A stretch of DNA of 64,000 bases from an uncultured Cohaesibacter sp. (GCF_963666525.1 NZ_OY762905.1:3451501-3515500); one strand, 5' to 3'; shown: positions 45,886 to 55,535, counted from the stretch's first letter. The notes: generated by a model not told the origin, from the sequence alone. Translations and numbers: made by a program.

Positions 45886-46587
45886 TCAAGCCCTTTCGCC
45901 GCTAATGGACACCGCAGGCAGCGGGTAGGTCTGGTTATGCCGGGTCACCCATTCGGTATAGGCGCCGCGGGCTCCGGGGAAGCCGATGAAGGTCCATGCT
46001 TTCAGCTGATAGTTGCCGCCATACATCGGGTCGGCAAAATAGCCTTCCTTGGTGTTCTGCAGCAGGATCGAGAAGAAGTCGCGCAACTCGGGCGCAAGGC
46101 CGACTTCGCCCTTCTGCAGGGCCGTCAGGGCGCTGTCTCTGGTCTCGGCGTCGAGCGCCTCGAAGGCTTTGCCATGAGTCGTCTGGCACCATTCCTGAAA
46201 CAGCGGAATGGCCTTGCGATAGATCTGTGCCGGGGTCAGCGGCGACTGCCAGCCGAACAGGGGGCTGGCGTCCGGCTGATGCGGGCCCGCCATGTACCAG
46301 TCGGAGGCGTCCCCAAAGCTGCCTGTCATCTGCAGGTCGATGAACACGGGCACGCGGGTTTCCAGCGCGCCCGGCCCTTCGCCTTCAGCCGGAATCAACC
46401 GGTCGCAGGCAGCCATGATGAAACGCCACTCATCGGCATCAAAAAAGACGGGTTTGTATTCTTCCAATGGAGGCAATTCAACCTGCGCATGGGAAAAAGA
46501 AGGGTTCATCAGGGTTGCGAATGCTGCACTGGCAGCTGAACCCATGAGAAACCCCCGACGCGAAACGCGTCCTGGTAAATCGGTCAC
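45886..46587 (-). CDS. Gluconate 2-dehydrogenase subunit 3 family protein (Tat-exported)
   Basis: The product (233 aa) begins with a twin-arginine signal (VSRRGFLMGSAASAAFATLM) and has the family core (ADEWRFIMAACDRLIPAEGEGPGALE, VFIDLQM, FFSILLQNTKEGYFADPMYGGN). It is the small chaperone-like subunit that carries the flavoprotein across the membrane and completes the three-subunit enzyme. It is the first gene of the unit, 3 bp before the large subunit. Confidence 0.9.
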   Translation of the reverse strand: MTDLPGRVSRRGFLMGSAASAAFATLMNPSFSHAQVELPPLEEYKPVFFDADEWRFIMAACDRLIPAEGEGPGALETRVPVFIDLQMTGSFGDASDWYMAGPHQPDASPLFGWQSPLTPAQIYRKAIPLFQEWCQTTHGKAFEALDAETRDSALTALQKGEVGLAPELRDFFSILLQNTKEGYFADPMYGGNYQLKAWTFIGFPGARGAYTEWVTRHNQTYPLPAVSISGERA

Positions 46588-47186
46588 GGAAAACTCCTGA
46601 AGTCGATTGGAGAAAGAATGTAAGTGTGCTTGGTGAAGCTAGGGTGGATTACGTATAGGGGTATCCAATTCGTGGCCAGAGCGCAACTTTATAGGAATTC
46701 TAATTTTGCATAGCAGAACTGCGGTTGGTAATTTTGCTATGCATGGCGCGGTCAGCCGTCTGCGATGCATGCAGTGTCCATGCGTCCGCCTTTTGGGCGT
46801 GCTGCTGGCTATGGTCTGCCTTTAGGTGGGCTCGTTCGCAGGCGCGTGGGCGGCGGAGGGCACACAGCGGTCGTGGGATTTGCGGTCTGGCATGGTTGGC
46901 TCGATTGGCGCGTGGCGGTCGTCCCGCCTGCCATCGGTTTAATGGGGCCGCCGCGCTCTGTCCATCATTGAGTTGCTTCCCGGCTTGTCTGGCCGAGCTG
47001 GCGTCTGGCAATGACACAAGGTGCCCGGCAAGGAAAAAATCTTGAAACCGGCAGATTTCAGCCACTGGTCAAGGTCATCCTCGGATAAGGCAAGCGGCAG
47101 GCTCTGCCACCGGATGCTGCGGACGACCGGAAATTGTGCACTAAAAACGTCGCCGCAGTAACTTTCACCGCAGCTTTCCTCGAGAC
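46588..47186. other. 600-bp spacer upstream of the dehydrogenase operon
   Basis: No supported gene; overlapping frames on both strands lack features. The part near 46620-46750 is AT-rich and holds an inverted repeat (separate entry). The part from about 46750 on is GC-rich and reads through into the 3' end of the oxidase gene. Confidence 0.4.
46707..46743. promoter_or_regulatory. Inverted repeat TGCATAGCA-N19-TGCTATGCA
   Basis: Two perfect 9-bp arms lie 120 bp upstream of the dehydrogenase operon start. Each arm is preceded by a TTT stretch on the plus strand. It is a likely operator or activator site; no cognate regulator gene is adjacent. Confidence 0.5.
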
Positions 47187-48527
47187 TCAGGCGCGATCCC
47201 TGAAGCCATACCACGCGAAAGCTGGCGGCAGGCTCCAGCGACGCCAGCGGCCGAGTTCGAAGGGGCGCATGGGCTTTTGCATGAAGGCGGGATGCGGCAG
47301 GCGCGACTGCCCCAGAGCCAGATCCGCCACCAGAGTGCCGCAATAGGGGCCCATCGAAACCCCGTTGCCATGATAGGCAAGGGCGGCATAGGCCCCCTCC
47401 ATGCCCGGCAGCGGCCCGGCAAAGGGCACAAGGCGGCGAGTCATGCAGATGAGGCCAGACCAGAAATGCGGCGTCTCCACATGCTGCCATGCCGGGAACA
47501 TCCGGTCGAAGTCGCGTCGCGCCTTCTGGCGGGTCTTCTCGATATTCTCGCGGGTGACGGCGACGGAACCGCGGACACCCAGCAGCATCCGCCTGTCGGG
47601 CAGCAGTCGGAAATAATGCAACAGATTGCGGGTGTCCACCACCATCTGTTCGCTCCACCATCCCTGCTCGGCAATCTCGTCCTTGCTTAGGGGGCGGGAA
47701 ACCAGAATGTTGGACTGTACCGGCAGGTAACGCGAGGCCAGCGCCTTGGGTAGATCGTCACTGCTGTAGCCGTTGGTGGCGACAATAAGCTTCCGGGCCT
47801 TGATCTCGGCCCGGTCGCCGACAAGTTCGTAGCCATTGCCGGTTTTGATCTGCCGAATGGGGCTGTTGTGAAGGAGCCTGACGCCCCGTTGGCGGGCAAT
47901 GGCGGTAATGCCGAGCACGAATTTCATCGGATTGAGGGCAAAGCCGATGGGCAGGTGAACTGCGGCGCAGAAGTCCGGGCTCTTCATCCCCTGTTCGATC
48001 ATCGCCCGCTGGTCGAGAAACTCGTGCGGCAGACCATAACGACGGCCATATTGTTCGCCATAGTCCCTTAGGTCGGCGATCGCCTTGGGGCGGTGGGCAA
48101 CATAGCTGTAGCCTTTTGAATGGCGATCCACATCAAGCGAAAACCGCTCCAGTGTTGCCTCGACCAGATCGACGGCGGCGCGTTCCGCATCAAAATAGAG
48201 CCGGGCATCGGCGCTGCCATAACAGCGCTCTATGTGATCGTCGCTGACCTTCGAGCCGCCGACGCAGGCAAGGCCGCCATTGCGTCCGGAGGCTCCCCAG
48301 CCGGGCGGGTTGGCATCGACCACCACCACGCTTGCCCCGGCCTCGGCCAGTCGCAGCGCTGCGAACAGGCCCGTGTAGCCTGCACCGAGAATCGCAAAAT
48401 CGCAGCTGACATCCGCTTCAAGGGTCTCCATGTCGGCTGTGGACGCTGCCATGTCGACGGTCTGACGCCAATAGCTCCTCTCGATCGGATAGTCCTGATA
48501 GGCGAGGGGCTCGTAAATATGCTTCAT
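47187..48527 (-). CDS. FAD-dependent amine oxidase, PuuB-like (copy 1)
   Basis: The product (446 aa) belongs to the DAO family with gamma-glutamylputrescine oxidase-like features: FAD motif FAILGAGYTGLFAALRLAEAG, WGASGRNGGLACVG, and a C-terminal ALAYHGNGVSMGPYCGTLVAD. It should oxidise a gamma-glutamylated amine to the aldehyde with H2O2 release. The start MKHIYEPLAY follows GGAGG. A GntR-type operator with one mismatch lies 44 bp upstream. It diverges from the amidotransferase/aldehyde dehydrogenase pair. Confidence 0.85.
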   Translation of the reverse strand: MKHIYEPLAYQDYPIERSYWRQTVDMAASTADMETLEADVSCDFAILGAGYTGLFAALRLAEAGASVVVVDANPPGWGASGRNGGLACVGGSKVSDDHIERCYGSADARLYFDAERAAVDLVEATLERFSLDVDRHSKGYSYVAHRPKAIADLRDYGEQYGRRYGLPHEFLDQRAMIEQGMKSPDFCAAVHLPIGFALNPMKFVLGITAIARQRGVRLLHNSPIRQIKTGNGYELVGDRAEIKARKLIVATNGYSSDDLPKALASRYLPVQSNILVSRPLSKDEIAEQGWWSEQMVVDTRNLLHYFRLLPDRRMLLGVRGSVAVTRENIEKTRQKARRDFDRMFPAWQHVETPHFWSGLICMTRRLVPFAGPLPGMEGAYAALAYHGNGVSMGPYCGTLVADLALGQSRLPHPAFMQKPMRPFELGRWRRWSLPPAFAWYGFRDRA

Positions 48528-48570
48528 GGAACCTCCGGAAGACTTTGTTGGCGGCATGCCATCGACATTT

Positions 48571-48584
48571 TTTCTGATCACAAA
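48571..48584. promoter_or_regulatory. GntR operator-like site (one mismatch)
   Basis: TTTCTGATCACAAA differs by one base from the TTTGTGATCACAAA core found before the other polyamine units. It lies upstream of the first PuuB-like gene. Confidence 0.6.
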
Positions 48585-48735
48585 AGGGCGACAATTGGTC
48601 GTGCATTGGCTGGTCGTAAAGACCTTTTCATTGGAATGTACTGCAATTTCGGCGTCATTTGCATGAATTTATGTGCAGTACCAGAAATGGAAAAGAAACA
48701 GACTGGGTGATTGACGGGAATGGTTTGTCTTAGTA

Positions 48736-48751
48736 TTTTGTGATCACAATT
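48736..48751. promoter_or_regulatory. GntR operator-like palindrome
   Basis: TTTTGTGATCACAATT contains the perfect 12-bp palindrome TTGTGATCACAA, 45 bp before the plus-strand amidotransferase start. It is the same core as upstream of the ligase gene. Confidence 0.72.
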
Positions 48752-48795
48752 GCATAACAAGAAACGCTCTGCGTCAAGAGCCCTGGATCACTGAG

Positions 48796-49569
48796 ATGAC
48801 AGAAAATTTCACCCTCGGCATTCTGGAAACCGGCCGTCCACCCGAAGACCTTGGCCGGATCCATACGTCCTACGCGGACATGTTCGCCCGGATGGTCGGG
48901 GAGACCGCACCGTCGCACTGGAGGTTCGAGTATTTCGTGCCTCTGGATGGCGAGCTTCCTCCGAGCCCTGATGCCTGCAACGCTTGGCTGATTACCGGCT
49001 CCAAATTCGGAGCCTATGAGGACTACCCTTGGATTCATGCCCTCAAGGATTTCATCCGTGCCGCCTATGCTGCGGGGGTGCCCATGGTTGGTATCTGCTT
49101 TGGCCACCAGATTCTGGCCGAATCGTTGGGGGGCAAGGTCATCAAGTCGGAAAAGGGCTGGGGCGTCGGTCGCCAGACCTATCAATGGAGTGAGGACAGG
49201 CCCGACTGGCTGGGCAGTACGGTGCTGGCCGACAGTGCGGATTTCTCGATCCTAGCCTTCCATCAGGATCAGGTGGTCGATGTGCCGCCGGAAGCACGGG
49301 TGATCGCCACCAGCGACTTCTGTCACGTTGCGGCGCTGGCCTATGGAGATCAGGTGTTGTCCTTTCAGGGGCACCCGGAATTCAACGAGGCTTTTGTCGG
49401 AGCGCTGATCGAGGACAAGCGCGAGGTGGTGCTTGAAGACGATGTTGCCGACAAGGCTGCCGCATCTCTGGCCGATCCCATCGATCGAGATGCCATCGGC
49501 GCGGGGATCGTGGCTTTCCTCAAGGCGCGCGAAAGCGAATGGAAACAGAAAAAGGCAACCAAAGCCTGA
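48796..49569 (+). CDS. Class I glutamine amidotransferase-like hydrolase
   Basis: The product (257 aa) has the triad of class I amidotransferases: Cys in VGICFGHQILAE and His/Glu in SFQGHPEF. It resembles GMP-synthase-type stand-alone GATases rather than the classical PuuD fold variant. In this locus it is inferred to hydrolyse gamma-glutamyl products (for example gamma-glutamyl-GABA) to glutamate and the free acid. It precedes the aldehyde dehydrogenase by 31 bp and is preceded by a GntR operator. Confidence 0.82.
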   Translation: MTENFTLGILETGRPPEDLGRIHTSYADMFARMVGETAPSHWRFEYFVPLDGELPPSPDACNAWLITGSKFGAYEDYPWIHALKDFIRAAYAAGVPMVGICFGHQILAESLGGKVIKSEKGWGVGRQTYQWSEDRPDWLGSTVLADSADFSILAFHQDQVVDVPPEARVIATSDFCHVAALAYGDQVLSFQGHPEFNEAFVGALIEDKREVVLEDDVADKAAASLADPIDRDAIGAGIVAFLKARESEWKQKKATKA

Positions 49570-49600
49570 GTTGAAAAGAGCGCAGAGGGGCGCAGCAATC

Positions 49601-51025
49601 ATGATGGACAAACGCAAGTTCTTTATCGGTGGAAAGTGGGTTGACCCGATCTCGGCAACGGATCTCGACGTCATCAACCCGGCGACCGAAGAGGTGATCG
49701 CTGTCATTTCCATGGGCAGCGAGGCCGACGCGGACGCTGCTGTGAAGGCTGCCAACGCGGCTTTTCCGAGCTATTCGCAAACCTCCAAGGCCGAGCGGGT
49801 GGCACTGCTTGAGAGCATTCTGGAAGCCTACAAGGCCCGTCATGATGAAATGGCCGAGGTGATCACTGCCGAAATGGGAGCGCCATGCAAGCTCTCTCGC
49901 GACGCGCAGGCTGCTGTTGGCGTGGGACATCTGGAAGGCTTCATTGAAGCCCTCAAGGCCTATGAGTTCGAAAGCACCTGCTGTGGGGATACCATCCTGC
50001 GTGAGCCGATCGGTGTCTGCGGTCTGATCACGCCGTGGAACTGGCCGATGAACCAGATGGTGCTGAAAATCGCCCCGGCGCTGGCCACCGGCTGCACCAT
50101 GGTGCTGAAGCCCTCCGAGCTGACGCCGCTGTCGGCCATGCTCTATATGGAAATCTTGCGCGAAGCGGGTGTGCCGGCTGGTGTGATCAACCTTGTCAAC
50201 GGCGAAGGGCCGGTGGTCGGCTCGGCGCTGTCCCGCCATCCCGATATCCAGATGATGTCTTTCACCGGATCGACCCGCGGCGGTGTGGCCGTAACCCGGG
50301 ATGCTGCCGAAACCGTCAAGCGCGTGGCGCTGGAGCTCGGTGGCAAGAGCCCGAACGTTGTCTTCGCCGATGTCGATGATCTGGAAAAATCCGTGACCCG
50401 CGGTGCGCGGGCCGTCTTTTCCAACACCGGCCAATCCTGCAACGCGCCCACCCGGATGCTGGTCGAGAAGAGCGTCTATGACGACGCCATGCAGATCGCC
50501 AGAACTGTGGCTGAAAACACGGCCGTTGGCGACCCTACCGAGGACGGGCGCCATATCGGTCCTCTCGTCAGCCAGATGCAGTATGAAAAGGTACAGGCGC
50601 TAATCCAGAAGGGCATCGATGAAGGTGCGACCCTGTTGGCTGGCGGCACCGGCAAACCTGAAGGGCGCAATGTGGGCTATTTCTGCAAGCCCACCGTCTT
50701 CGGCAATGCTGACAACCAGATGACCATCGCCCGCGAAGAGATCTTCGGGCCGGTGCTGACGATGATTCCGTTCGAGGGGGAGGAAGAGGCCATCGCGATT
50801 GCCAACGACACCCCCTACGGCCTTGCCGCCTATATCGAAACCGGCGATGAGGCCCGCGCCACCCGTGTTGCCAGAGCTCTGCGCGCCGGGATGGTCCGCA
50901 TCAACGGCACCGACATCAACTGGGGAAGCCCTTTTGGTGGTTACAAGATGAGTGGGCTGGGCCGTGAGGGCGGCCATTTCGGCATGGAAGACTTCCTTGA
51001 AATCAAGGCCATCTCGCGTCCGTAA
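49601..51025 (+). CDS. Aldehyde dehydrogenase of the polyamine locus
   Basis: The product (474 aa) is a full NAD(P)-dependent aldehyde dehydrogenase with ITPWNWPMNQ, FTGSTRGG, general base Glu in LELGGKSPNVV (near 246) and catalytic C280 in NTGQSCNAPTRML. By position it should oxidise the gamma-glutamyl-aminoaldehyde formed by the PuuB-like oxidases (PuuC role). The start MMDKRKFFIGG follows GAGGGG; a longer in-frame extension overlaps the amidotransferase and is rejected. The substrate is inferred. Confidence 0.88.
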   Translation: MMDKRKFFIGGKWVDPISATDLDVINPATEEVIAVISMGSEADADAAVKAANAAFPSYSQTSKAERVALLESILEAYKARHDEMAEVITAEMGAPCKLSRDAQAAVGVGHLEGFIEALKAYEFESTCCGDTILREPIGVCGLITPWNWPMNQMVLKIAPALATGCTMVLKPSELTPLSAMLYMEILREAGVPAGVINLVNGEGPVVGSALSRHPDIQMMSFTGSTRGGVAVTRDAAETVKRVALELGGKSPNVVFADVDDLEKSVTRGARAVFSNTGQSCNAPTRMLVEKSVYDDAMQIARTVAENTAVGDPTEDGRHIGPLVSQMQYEKVQALIQKGIDEGATLLAGGTGKPEGRNVGYFCKPTVFGNADNQMTIAREEIFGPVLTMIPFEGEEEAIAIANDTPYGLAAYIETGDEARATRVARALRAGMVRINGTDINWGSPFGGYKMSGLGREGGHFGMEDFLEIKAISRP

Positions 51026-51060
51026 GCCGGGGATTTGTCGATTTGAAACACACCGATGAG

Positions 51061-51082
51061 AAAGGGGCCGTGAGGCCCCTTT
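51061..51082. terminator. Bidirectional terminator after the aldehyde dehydrogenase
   Basis: AAAGGGGCC / GGCCCCTTT form a 9-bp stem around a GTGA loop between convergent genes. Confidence 0.8.
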
Positions 51083-51154
51083 GCTGTATCTTGGTCGTTG
51101 GTCTGGGCAGATCAGTCGTTAATAGGCAGGCCCTGGCGATCAGGTCCGGGGCGA

Positions 51155-52495
51155 TCATGGTCGGGCTGGCGTGCCGATCTTGTCCCGCGTCTTGTAGTAG
51201 AGCATCGCCATGACCAGCAGGGCGTGGCGCAGGTGGCGCCCGCCGGGGAACGGGTAGGTTGGCACATGTTCCATGGCGTCGAAGCGGCTGGCCTGACCAT
51301 CAATGGTGTCTGCAAGGATCTTGCCGGCGATGGTGGCAATCGCCAGGCCGTGGCCGGAAAAGCCGCTGGCGTTGAGGATATTCTTGTCCAGCTTGGCGAA
51401 ATAGGGCATGCGGTTGACGGTGATCCCGAGCGTGCCACCCCAGCCATAATCGATGCGCACATCCTTGAGCTGCGGATAGATTTCCAGCATCGGCTTGCGC
51501 ACGAAGGATTTGATATCGTCCGGAAACTTGAAGCTGTAGGTCTCGCCACCGCCAAACAGCAGCCGTCGGTCCGCCGACAGGCGATAATAATTGATCACGA
51601 ATTTGCTGTCCGCGACCCCGAAGTCATCGCGGATCAGCTCCCTGGCAAGAGACTCGTCCAGCGGCTCGGTGGCAAGGATGTAGTTGTTCATCGGCATGAC
51701 GCGCGCAGCAACCTTGGGCACCAGATTTTCGATATAGCCGTTGCAGGCAAGGATCAGATGGCTTGCCCGCACCTGACCCCTGGTGCATTTGATGGTAACC
51801 GTCGCGCCCTTGTCGATGGACTGTACTTCGCTGTTCTCAAACAGTGTGGCCCCCGCAGCGCGGGCTGCATCGCTCAGCCCAAGGGCATAGTTGAGCGGAT
51901 GGAGATGGGCGGCGAACATGTCGACCATGCCGCCATAATAGGCTCGCGAGCCGACCATTTCCTCGACTTCAGCTTTGTCGACATAGCGGATGTTCTGATA
52001 GCCGTATTCGCAATTGAGCTTTTCGACATAGGCGCGGGAGTCTTCGGCATAATGGGGCTTGTGGTCCACATGCAGCGTACCGGATTTGAGGTCGCAGTCG
52101 ATGTGGTGATCGGCAATGAGATCGCGTACCATCTGGATGCCATCGACGGAAATGTCCCAGAGCATCCGGGCCTTCTCCGTGCCAACCATCTTTTCCAGCA
52201 CATCCTGATCGAGCCGCTGTCCCGTGCAGACCTGACCGCCATTGCGCCCTGAAGCACCCCAGCCGACCCGATGAGCCTCCAGCAGGATCACCTTGTAGCC
52301 CTTCCGGGCCAGATGCAGCGCGGATGAAAGGCCAGCATAGCCGCCGCCGATGACACAGACATCACAAGTTTGTTCGCCTTCAAGGGAGGGGAGCGGGGCG
52401 TGCGGGTTGGCTGTCGCGGTGTAATAGCTGTCGGGATAGGTTCCCTGCTTGTCATTTCCGTGAAGAAATCCACCCTGCGGGCTGCTCAGACTCAT
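51155..52495 (-). CDS. puuB: FAD-dependent gamma-glutamylputrescine oxidase-like protein (copy 2)
   Basis: The product (446 aa) has FAD motif VCVIGGGYAGLSSALHLARKG, WGASGRNGGQVCTGQR, INYYRLSADRRLLFGGG and a C-terminal NASGFSGHGLAIATIAGKI, all typical of PuuB. It oxidises gamma-glutamylputrescine (or a related amine) to the aldehyde. The start MSLSSPQGG is chosen because the longer frame enters the aminotransferase gene. It is the third gene of the ligase-aminotransferase-oxidase unit. Confidence 0.9.
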   Translation of the reverse strand: MSLSSPQGGFLHGNDKQGTYPDSYYTATANPHAPLPSLEGEQTCDVCVIGGGYAGLSSALHLARKGYKVILLEAHRVGWGASGRNGGQVCTGQRLDQDVLEKMVGTEKARMLWDISVDGIQMVRDLIADHHIDCDLKSGTLHVDHKPHYAEDSRAYVEKLNCEYGYQNIRYVDKAEVEEMVGSRAYYGGMVDMFAAHLHPLNYALGLSDAARAAGATLFENSEVQSIDKGATVTIKCTRGQVRASHLILACNGYIENLVPKVAARVMPMNNYILATEPLDESLARELIRDDFGVADSKFVINYYRLSADRRLLFGGGETYSFKFPDDIKSFVRKPMLEIYPQLKDVRIDYGWGGTLGITVNRMPYFAKLDKNILNASGFSGHGLAIATIAGKILADTIDGQASRFDAMEHVPTYPFPGGRHLRHALLVMAMLYYKTRDKIGTPARP

Positions 52496-52517
52496 GACTG
52501 CACCTTTAATGATTGTG

Positions 52518-52545
52518 CCGGCAGGGAAGGCCACTTCCCTGCCGG
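52518..52545. other. Intercistronic hairpin
   Basis: CCGGCAGGGAAG / CTTCCCTGCCGG form a 12-bp perfect stem with a GCCA loop between the aminotransferase stop and the oxidase start. No T-run follows on the minus strand, so partial attenuation or transcript stabilisation is likely. Confidence 0.65.
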
Positions 52546-52551
52546 TCGGAC

Positions 52552-53946
52552 TTACTTGTAGAGACCGCGTTCCTTGAGTTCGGCAAGGGCCAGATCGAGG
52601 CACTTCTCGGCCTTGCCCACCAGTTCGTCGATCTCGCTGTTGGTGATGATGAGCGGTGGCGAAATGATCATGGTGTCGCCGACGTGGCGCATCACGAGAC
52701 CATTGTTGAAGCAATGTTCCCGGCAGATGAGCCCCGCTGTTCCCTTGCTTGCGGCAAAGGGCGCACGCGCTGCCTTGTCCGGGGTCAGCTCCAGCGCCCC
52801 GACCAGCCCCTTGGTGCGGGCTTCGCCGATCAACGGGTGGTCGGCAAGCTGGGCCCATTTCTCCGCCAGATAGGGTGCAGCCCGATCCCGGACGCCGTCG
52901 ATCAAATGCTCGTTCTCGATGATCTCGAGGTTGGCGAGCGCGGCGGCACAGGACACCGGATGTCCCGAGTAGGTATAGCCATGGGCAAATTCACCGGCAT
53001 TTTCGATAAAGCCTTCGGCCACGCGGTCCGAGACCAGAACGCCGGCGATCGGCAGATAGCCCGAGGACAGGCCCTTGGCGACCGGCATCAGGTCGGGCTT
53101 GATGCCATAGGTATCGGTGCCAAACCAGTTGCCGGTGCGTCCGAAGCCGCAGATAACCTCGTCGGCAATCAGCAGGATCTCGCGTTCGTCACAGATGCGC
53201 TGGATTTCCGGCCAGTAGCTGTCTGGAGGAATCACCACGCCGCCCGCGCCCTGAATGGGTTCCGCGATGAAGGCAGCGACCTTGTCTTCGCCGATCCTGT
53301 CGATTTCCGCTTCCAGCAGACGGGCACGCATCAGCCCGAATTCGGCGGGGTCCATGTCACCACCCTCGCCATACCAGTAGGGCTGGTCAATATGGGTGAT
53401 GTCGGGAATCGGCAGCCCGCCCTGGGCATGCATGCCGGTCATGCCGCCGAGCGAGGCAGCAGCCACCGTCGAGCCATGATAGCCGTTCTTGCGGGCGATG
53501 ATGACCTTCTTGTCCGGCTTGCCCATGCTGGCCCAATAGTGGCGGACCATGCGCACGACCGTGTCGTTGGCTTCTGAGCCGGAGTTGGCATAGAAGACAT
53601 GGTTGATGTGGTCCGGTGCGATCGATGTCAGCTTTTCGGAAAGGGCAATCACCGGCGGGTGCGAGGTCTGGAAGAAGGTGTTGTAGTAAGGCAACTGTTC
53701 CATCTGCCGCATTGCGGCTTCCAGAATCTCCTTGCGGCCATAGCCGACATTGACACACCACAGCCCGGCCATGCCATCGAGCAGGCGATTGCCCTCGCTG
53801 TCAAAGAGATAGACGCCGTCGGCGCGGGTGATGATGCGCGCACCCTTTTCGTTGAGCTGCTTGGTATCTGTGAACGGATGCAGATGATGGGCTGCATCCA
53901 GCTTTTGCAACTCTTCAGTCGGTGGCAGGTTGGCCATAAAATTCAT
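52552..53946 (-). CDS. Class III aminotransferase, putrescine/polyamine-pyruvate type
   Basis: The product (464 aa) is a PLP-dependent omega-aminotransferase of the SpuC-like group: HPFTDTKQL, GLWCVNVGYG, YANSGSEANDT, KNGYHGST, LLIADEVICGFGRTG and the Schiff-base lysine in MPVAKGLSSGYLP. It transfers the amino group of putrescine, cadaverine or a related amine to pyruvate. The ATG at 53946 has GGGAG six bases upstream. It offers a direct transamination route next to the gamma-glutamyl route. Confidence 0.88.
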   Translation of the reverse strand: MNFMANLPPTEELQKLDAAHHLHPFTDTKQLNEKGARIITRADGVYLFDSEGNRLLDGMAGLWCVNVGYGRKEILEAAMRQMEQLPYYNTFFQTSHPPVIALSEKLTSIAPDHINHVFYANSGSEANDTVVRMVRHYWASMGKPDKKVIIARKNGYHGSTVAAASLGGMTGMHAQGGLPIPDITHIDQPYWYGEGGDMDPAEFGLMRARLLEAEIDRIGEDKVAAFIAEPIQGAGGVVIPPDSYWPEIQRICDEREILLIADEVICGFGRTGNWFGTDTYGIKPDLMPVAKGLSSGYLPIAGVLVSDRVAEGFIENAGEFAHGYTYSGHPVSCAAALANLEIIENEHLIDGVRDRAAPYLAEKWAQLADHPLIGEARTKGLVGALELTPDKAARAPFAASKGTAGLICREHCFNNGLVMRHVGDTMIISPPLIITNSEIDELVGKAEKCLDLALAELKERGLYK

Positions 53947-54020
53947 TTTCAACTCCCGTCTCTGGAGGCCGTTCTTGATGACGGCTCGGCGGATGGTCTC
54001 TTGCTAGGGCAATGGGTGGA

Positions 54021-55454
54021 TCAGACAGTCAGCAGCAGGTGCTCGCGCTCCCACGGGCTGATGACCTGGTTGAATTCCTCGGATTCATGCAGCTTGATCT
54101 GGCTGTAGACACTGACGAAGTCGGGGCCGAGCAGATCATGCAACTGTTCGTTCTTCTCGAGGCGACCTAGCGAATGATGCACGGAGCGTGGCAGCGAGAA
54201 GGGCATGTGATGGGCGTGATGCTGAAGCTGCGGTCTGGGCTTGTCCTTGTTGATGATGCCCAGAAGACCGCAGGCAAGGCTTGCGGCAATCGCCAGATAG
54301 GGGTTGGTATCGGCACCGACCAACCGGTTTTCGATGCGCCGGTTCTTGGGGGTCGAATTGGGAATTCTCAAGCCCACGGAGCGGTTGTCGATGGACCATT
54401 CCAGATTGATCGGTGCGGAATCGCCTGCCAGCAGACGGCGGTAGCTGTTCACATAGGGCGCAAGGATGCTCATCACGTCTGGCAGATATTTTTGCTGGCC
54501 ACCAAGGAAGTGGTAGAACAGCTCGCTCGGCTCGCCATCGGGATCCGAGAAGACATTCTCGCCTGTCTTCGCATCCACTACGCTCTGGTGAATGTGCATG
54601 GCGCTGCCCGGCTCATTGTCCATCGGCTTGGCCATGAAGGTGGCGTAGCAGTCATGCCGGAAGGCGGCCTCGCGGATGAGGCGTTTGAAGACGAAGATCT
54701 GGTCAGCCAGATCAAGCGGGTCACCGTGGATCAGGTTGATCTCCAGCTGACCGGCGCCCCCTTCCTGAATCACCGTGTCGATTTCCAGCCCCTGTGCCTC
54801 GGCGAAATCATAGATGTCCTCGATGATGCGGTCATATTCGTCAACGGCGGCAATGGAGTAGGCCTGTCGACCAACCGACTGGCGTCCGGATCGCCCGATG
54901 GGCGGCTCAAGCGGATAGTCGGCATCAGTGTTCCGTTTGGTCAGATAGAATTCCAGCTCCGGCGCAACCACAGCCTTCCAGCCCATGGCCTCGAAGCCGC
55001 CGATGACACGACGCAGCACGTTGCGGGGCGCCAGTTCCACCGGCTCGCCGTCAAGCGTGTAGAGATCGTGGATAACCTGCAGTGTCGGATCGTTCGCCCA
55101 TGGCACGGCGCGCATGGTCGACAGGTCGGGGACCAGCTGGATGTCCCGTTCCATCATGAAGTCCTGCCGGTCTTCCATCTCGATATAGGCACCGGTGATG
55201 GTCTGGAAGAAAATGGAGGTCGGCAGATAGGTCGGATTGAGACCGGAAAACTTGGAGGCGGGCATGGCCTTGCCGCGCGCGATGCCGACGATATCAGGCA
55301 CAACGCATTCGACCTCGTCGATATGCCGGGTGCGCATCCACTCGCGCACGTCCTCGGGTTTGAGAGGGTATGAAAAATCATCGGACCCGGCCTTGCTTTC
55401 AAGGCTGTCGGATAGGGTGCTTTCAATTGCGGTAGCGTCGTCGGAGCTGGTCAT
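54021..55454 (-). CDS. puuA: Glutamine-synthetase-family ligase, gamma-glutamylputrescine synthetase-like (PuuA)
   Basis: The product (477 aa) has the GS catalytic core: VAPELEFYL, GAGQLEINLIHGDP, FMAKPMDNEPGSAMHIHQS, NSYRRLLAG, NRSVGLRIPNS and RIENRLVGADTNPYLA. In this context it ligates glutamate to an amine such as putrescine using ATP, rather than to ammonia. The ATG at 55454 is preferred over an upstream TTG. Two perfect GntR palindromes lie upstream. It leads the unit with the aminotransferase and oxidase. Confidence 0.88.
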   Translation of the reverse strand: MTSSDDATAIESTLSDSLESKAGSDDFSYPLKPEDVREWMRTRHIDEVECVVPDIVGIARGKAMPASKFSGLNPTYLPTSIFFQTITGAYIEMEDRQDFMMERDIQLVPDLSTMRAVPWANDPTLQVIHDLYTLDGEPVELAPRNVLRRVIGGFEAMGWKAVVAPELEFYLTKRNTDADYPLEPPIGRSGRQSVGRQAYSIAAVDEYDRIIEDIYDFAEAQGLEIDTVIQEGGAGQLEINLIHGDPLDLADQIFVFKRLIREAAFRHDCYATFMAKPMDNEPGSAMHIHQSVVDAKTGENVFSDPDGEPSELFYHFLGGQQKYLPDVMSILAPYVNSYRRLLAGDSAPINLEWSIDNRSVGLRIPNSTPKNRRIENRLVGADTNPYLAIAASLACGLLGIINKDKPRPQLQHHAHHMPFSLPRSVHHSLGRLEKNEQLHDLLGPDFVSVYSQIKLHESEEFNQVISPWEREHLLLTV

Positions 55455-55514
55455 AAAAATACCTATGGAAGTCAAATCGCAGAGAAGCGATTGCCATGAT
55501 AGCCTACTTCAAAG

Positions 55515-55524
55515 TGTGATCACA
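55515..55524. promoter_or_regulatory. GntR operator palindrome, distal copy
   Basis: TGTGATCACA, flanked by AG and AAG, 61 bp before the ligase start and 26 bp (centre to centre about 24) from a longer copy. Tandem spacing suggests two dimers on one DNA face region. Confidence 0.72.
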
Positions 55525-55535
55525 AAGCAAGATAA

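Noticed and set aside
46700-47065. A 121-codon minus-strand frame between the dehydrogenase operon and the oxidase
   Set aside because: It has no ribosome binding site or family features and overlaps a differently framed plus-strand frame of equal quality.
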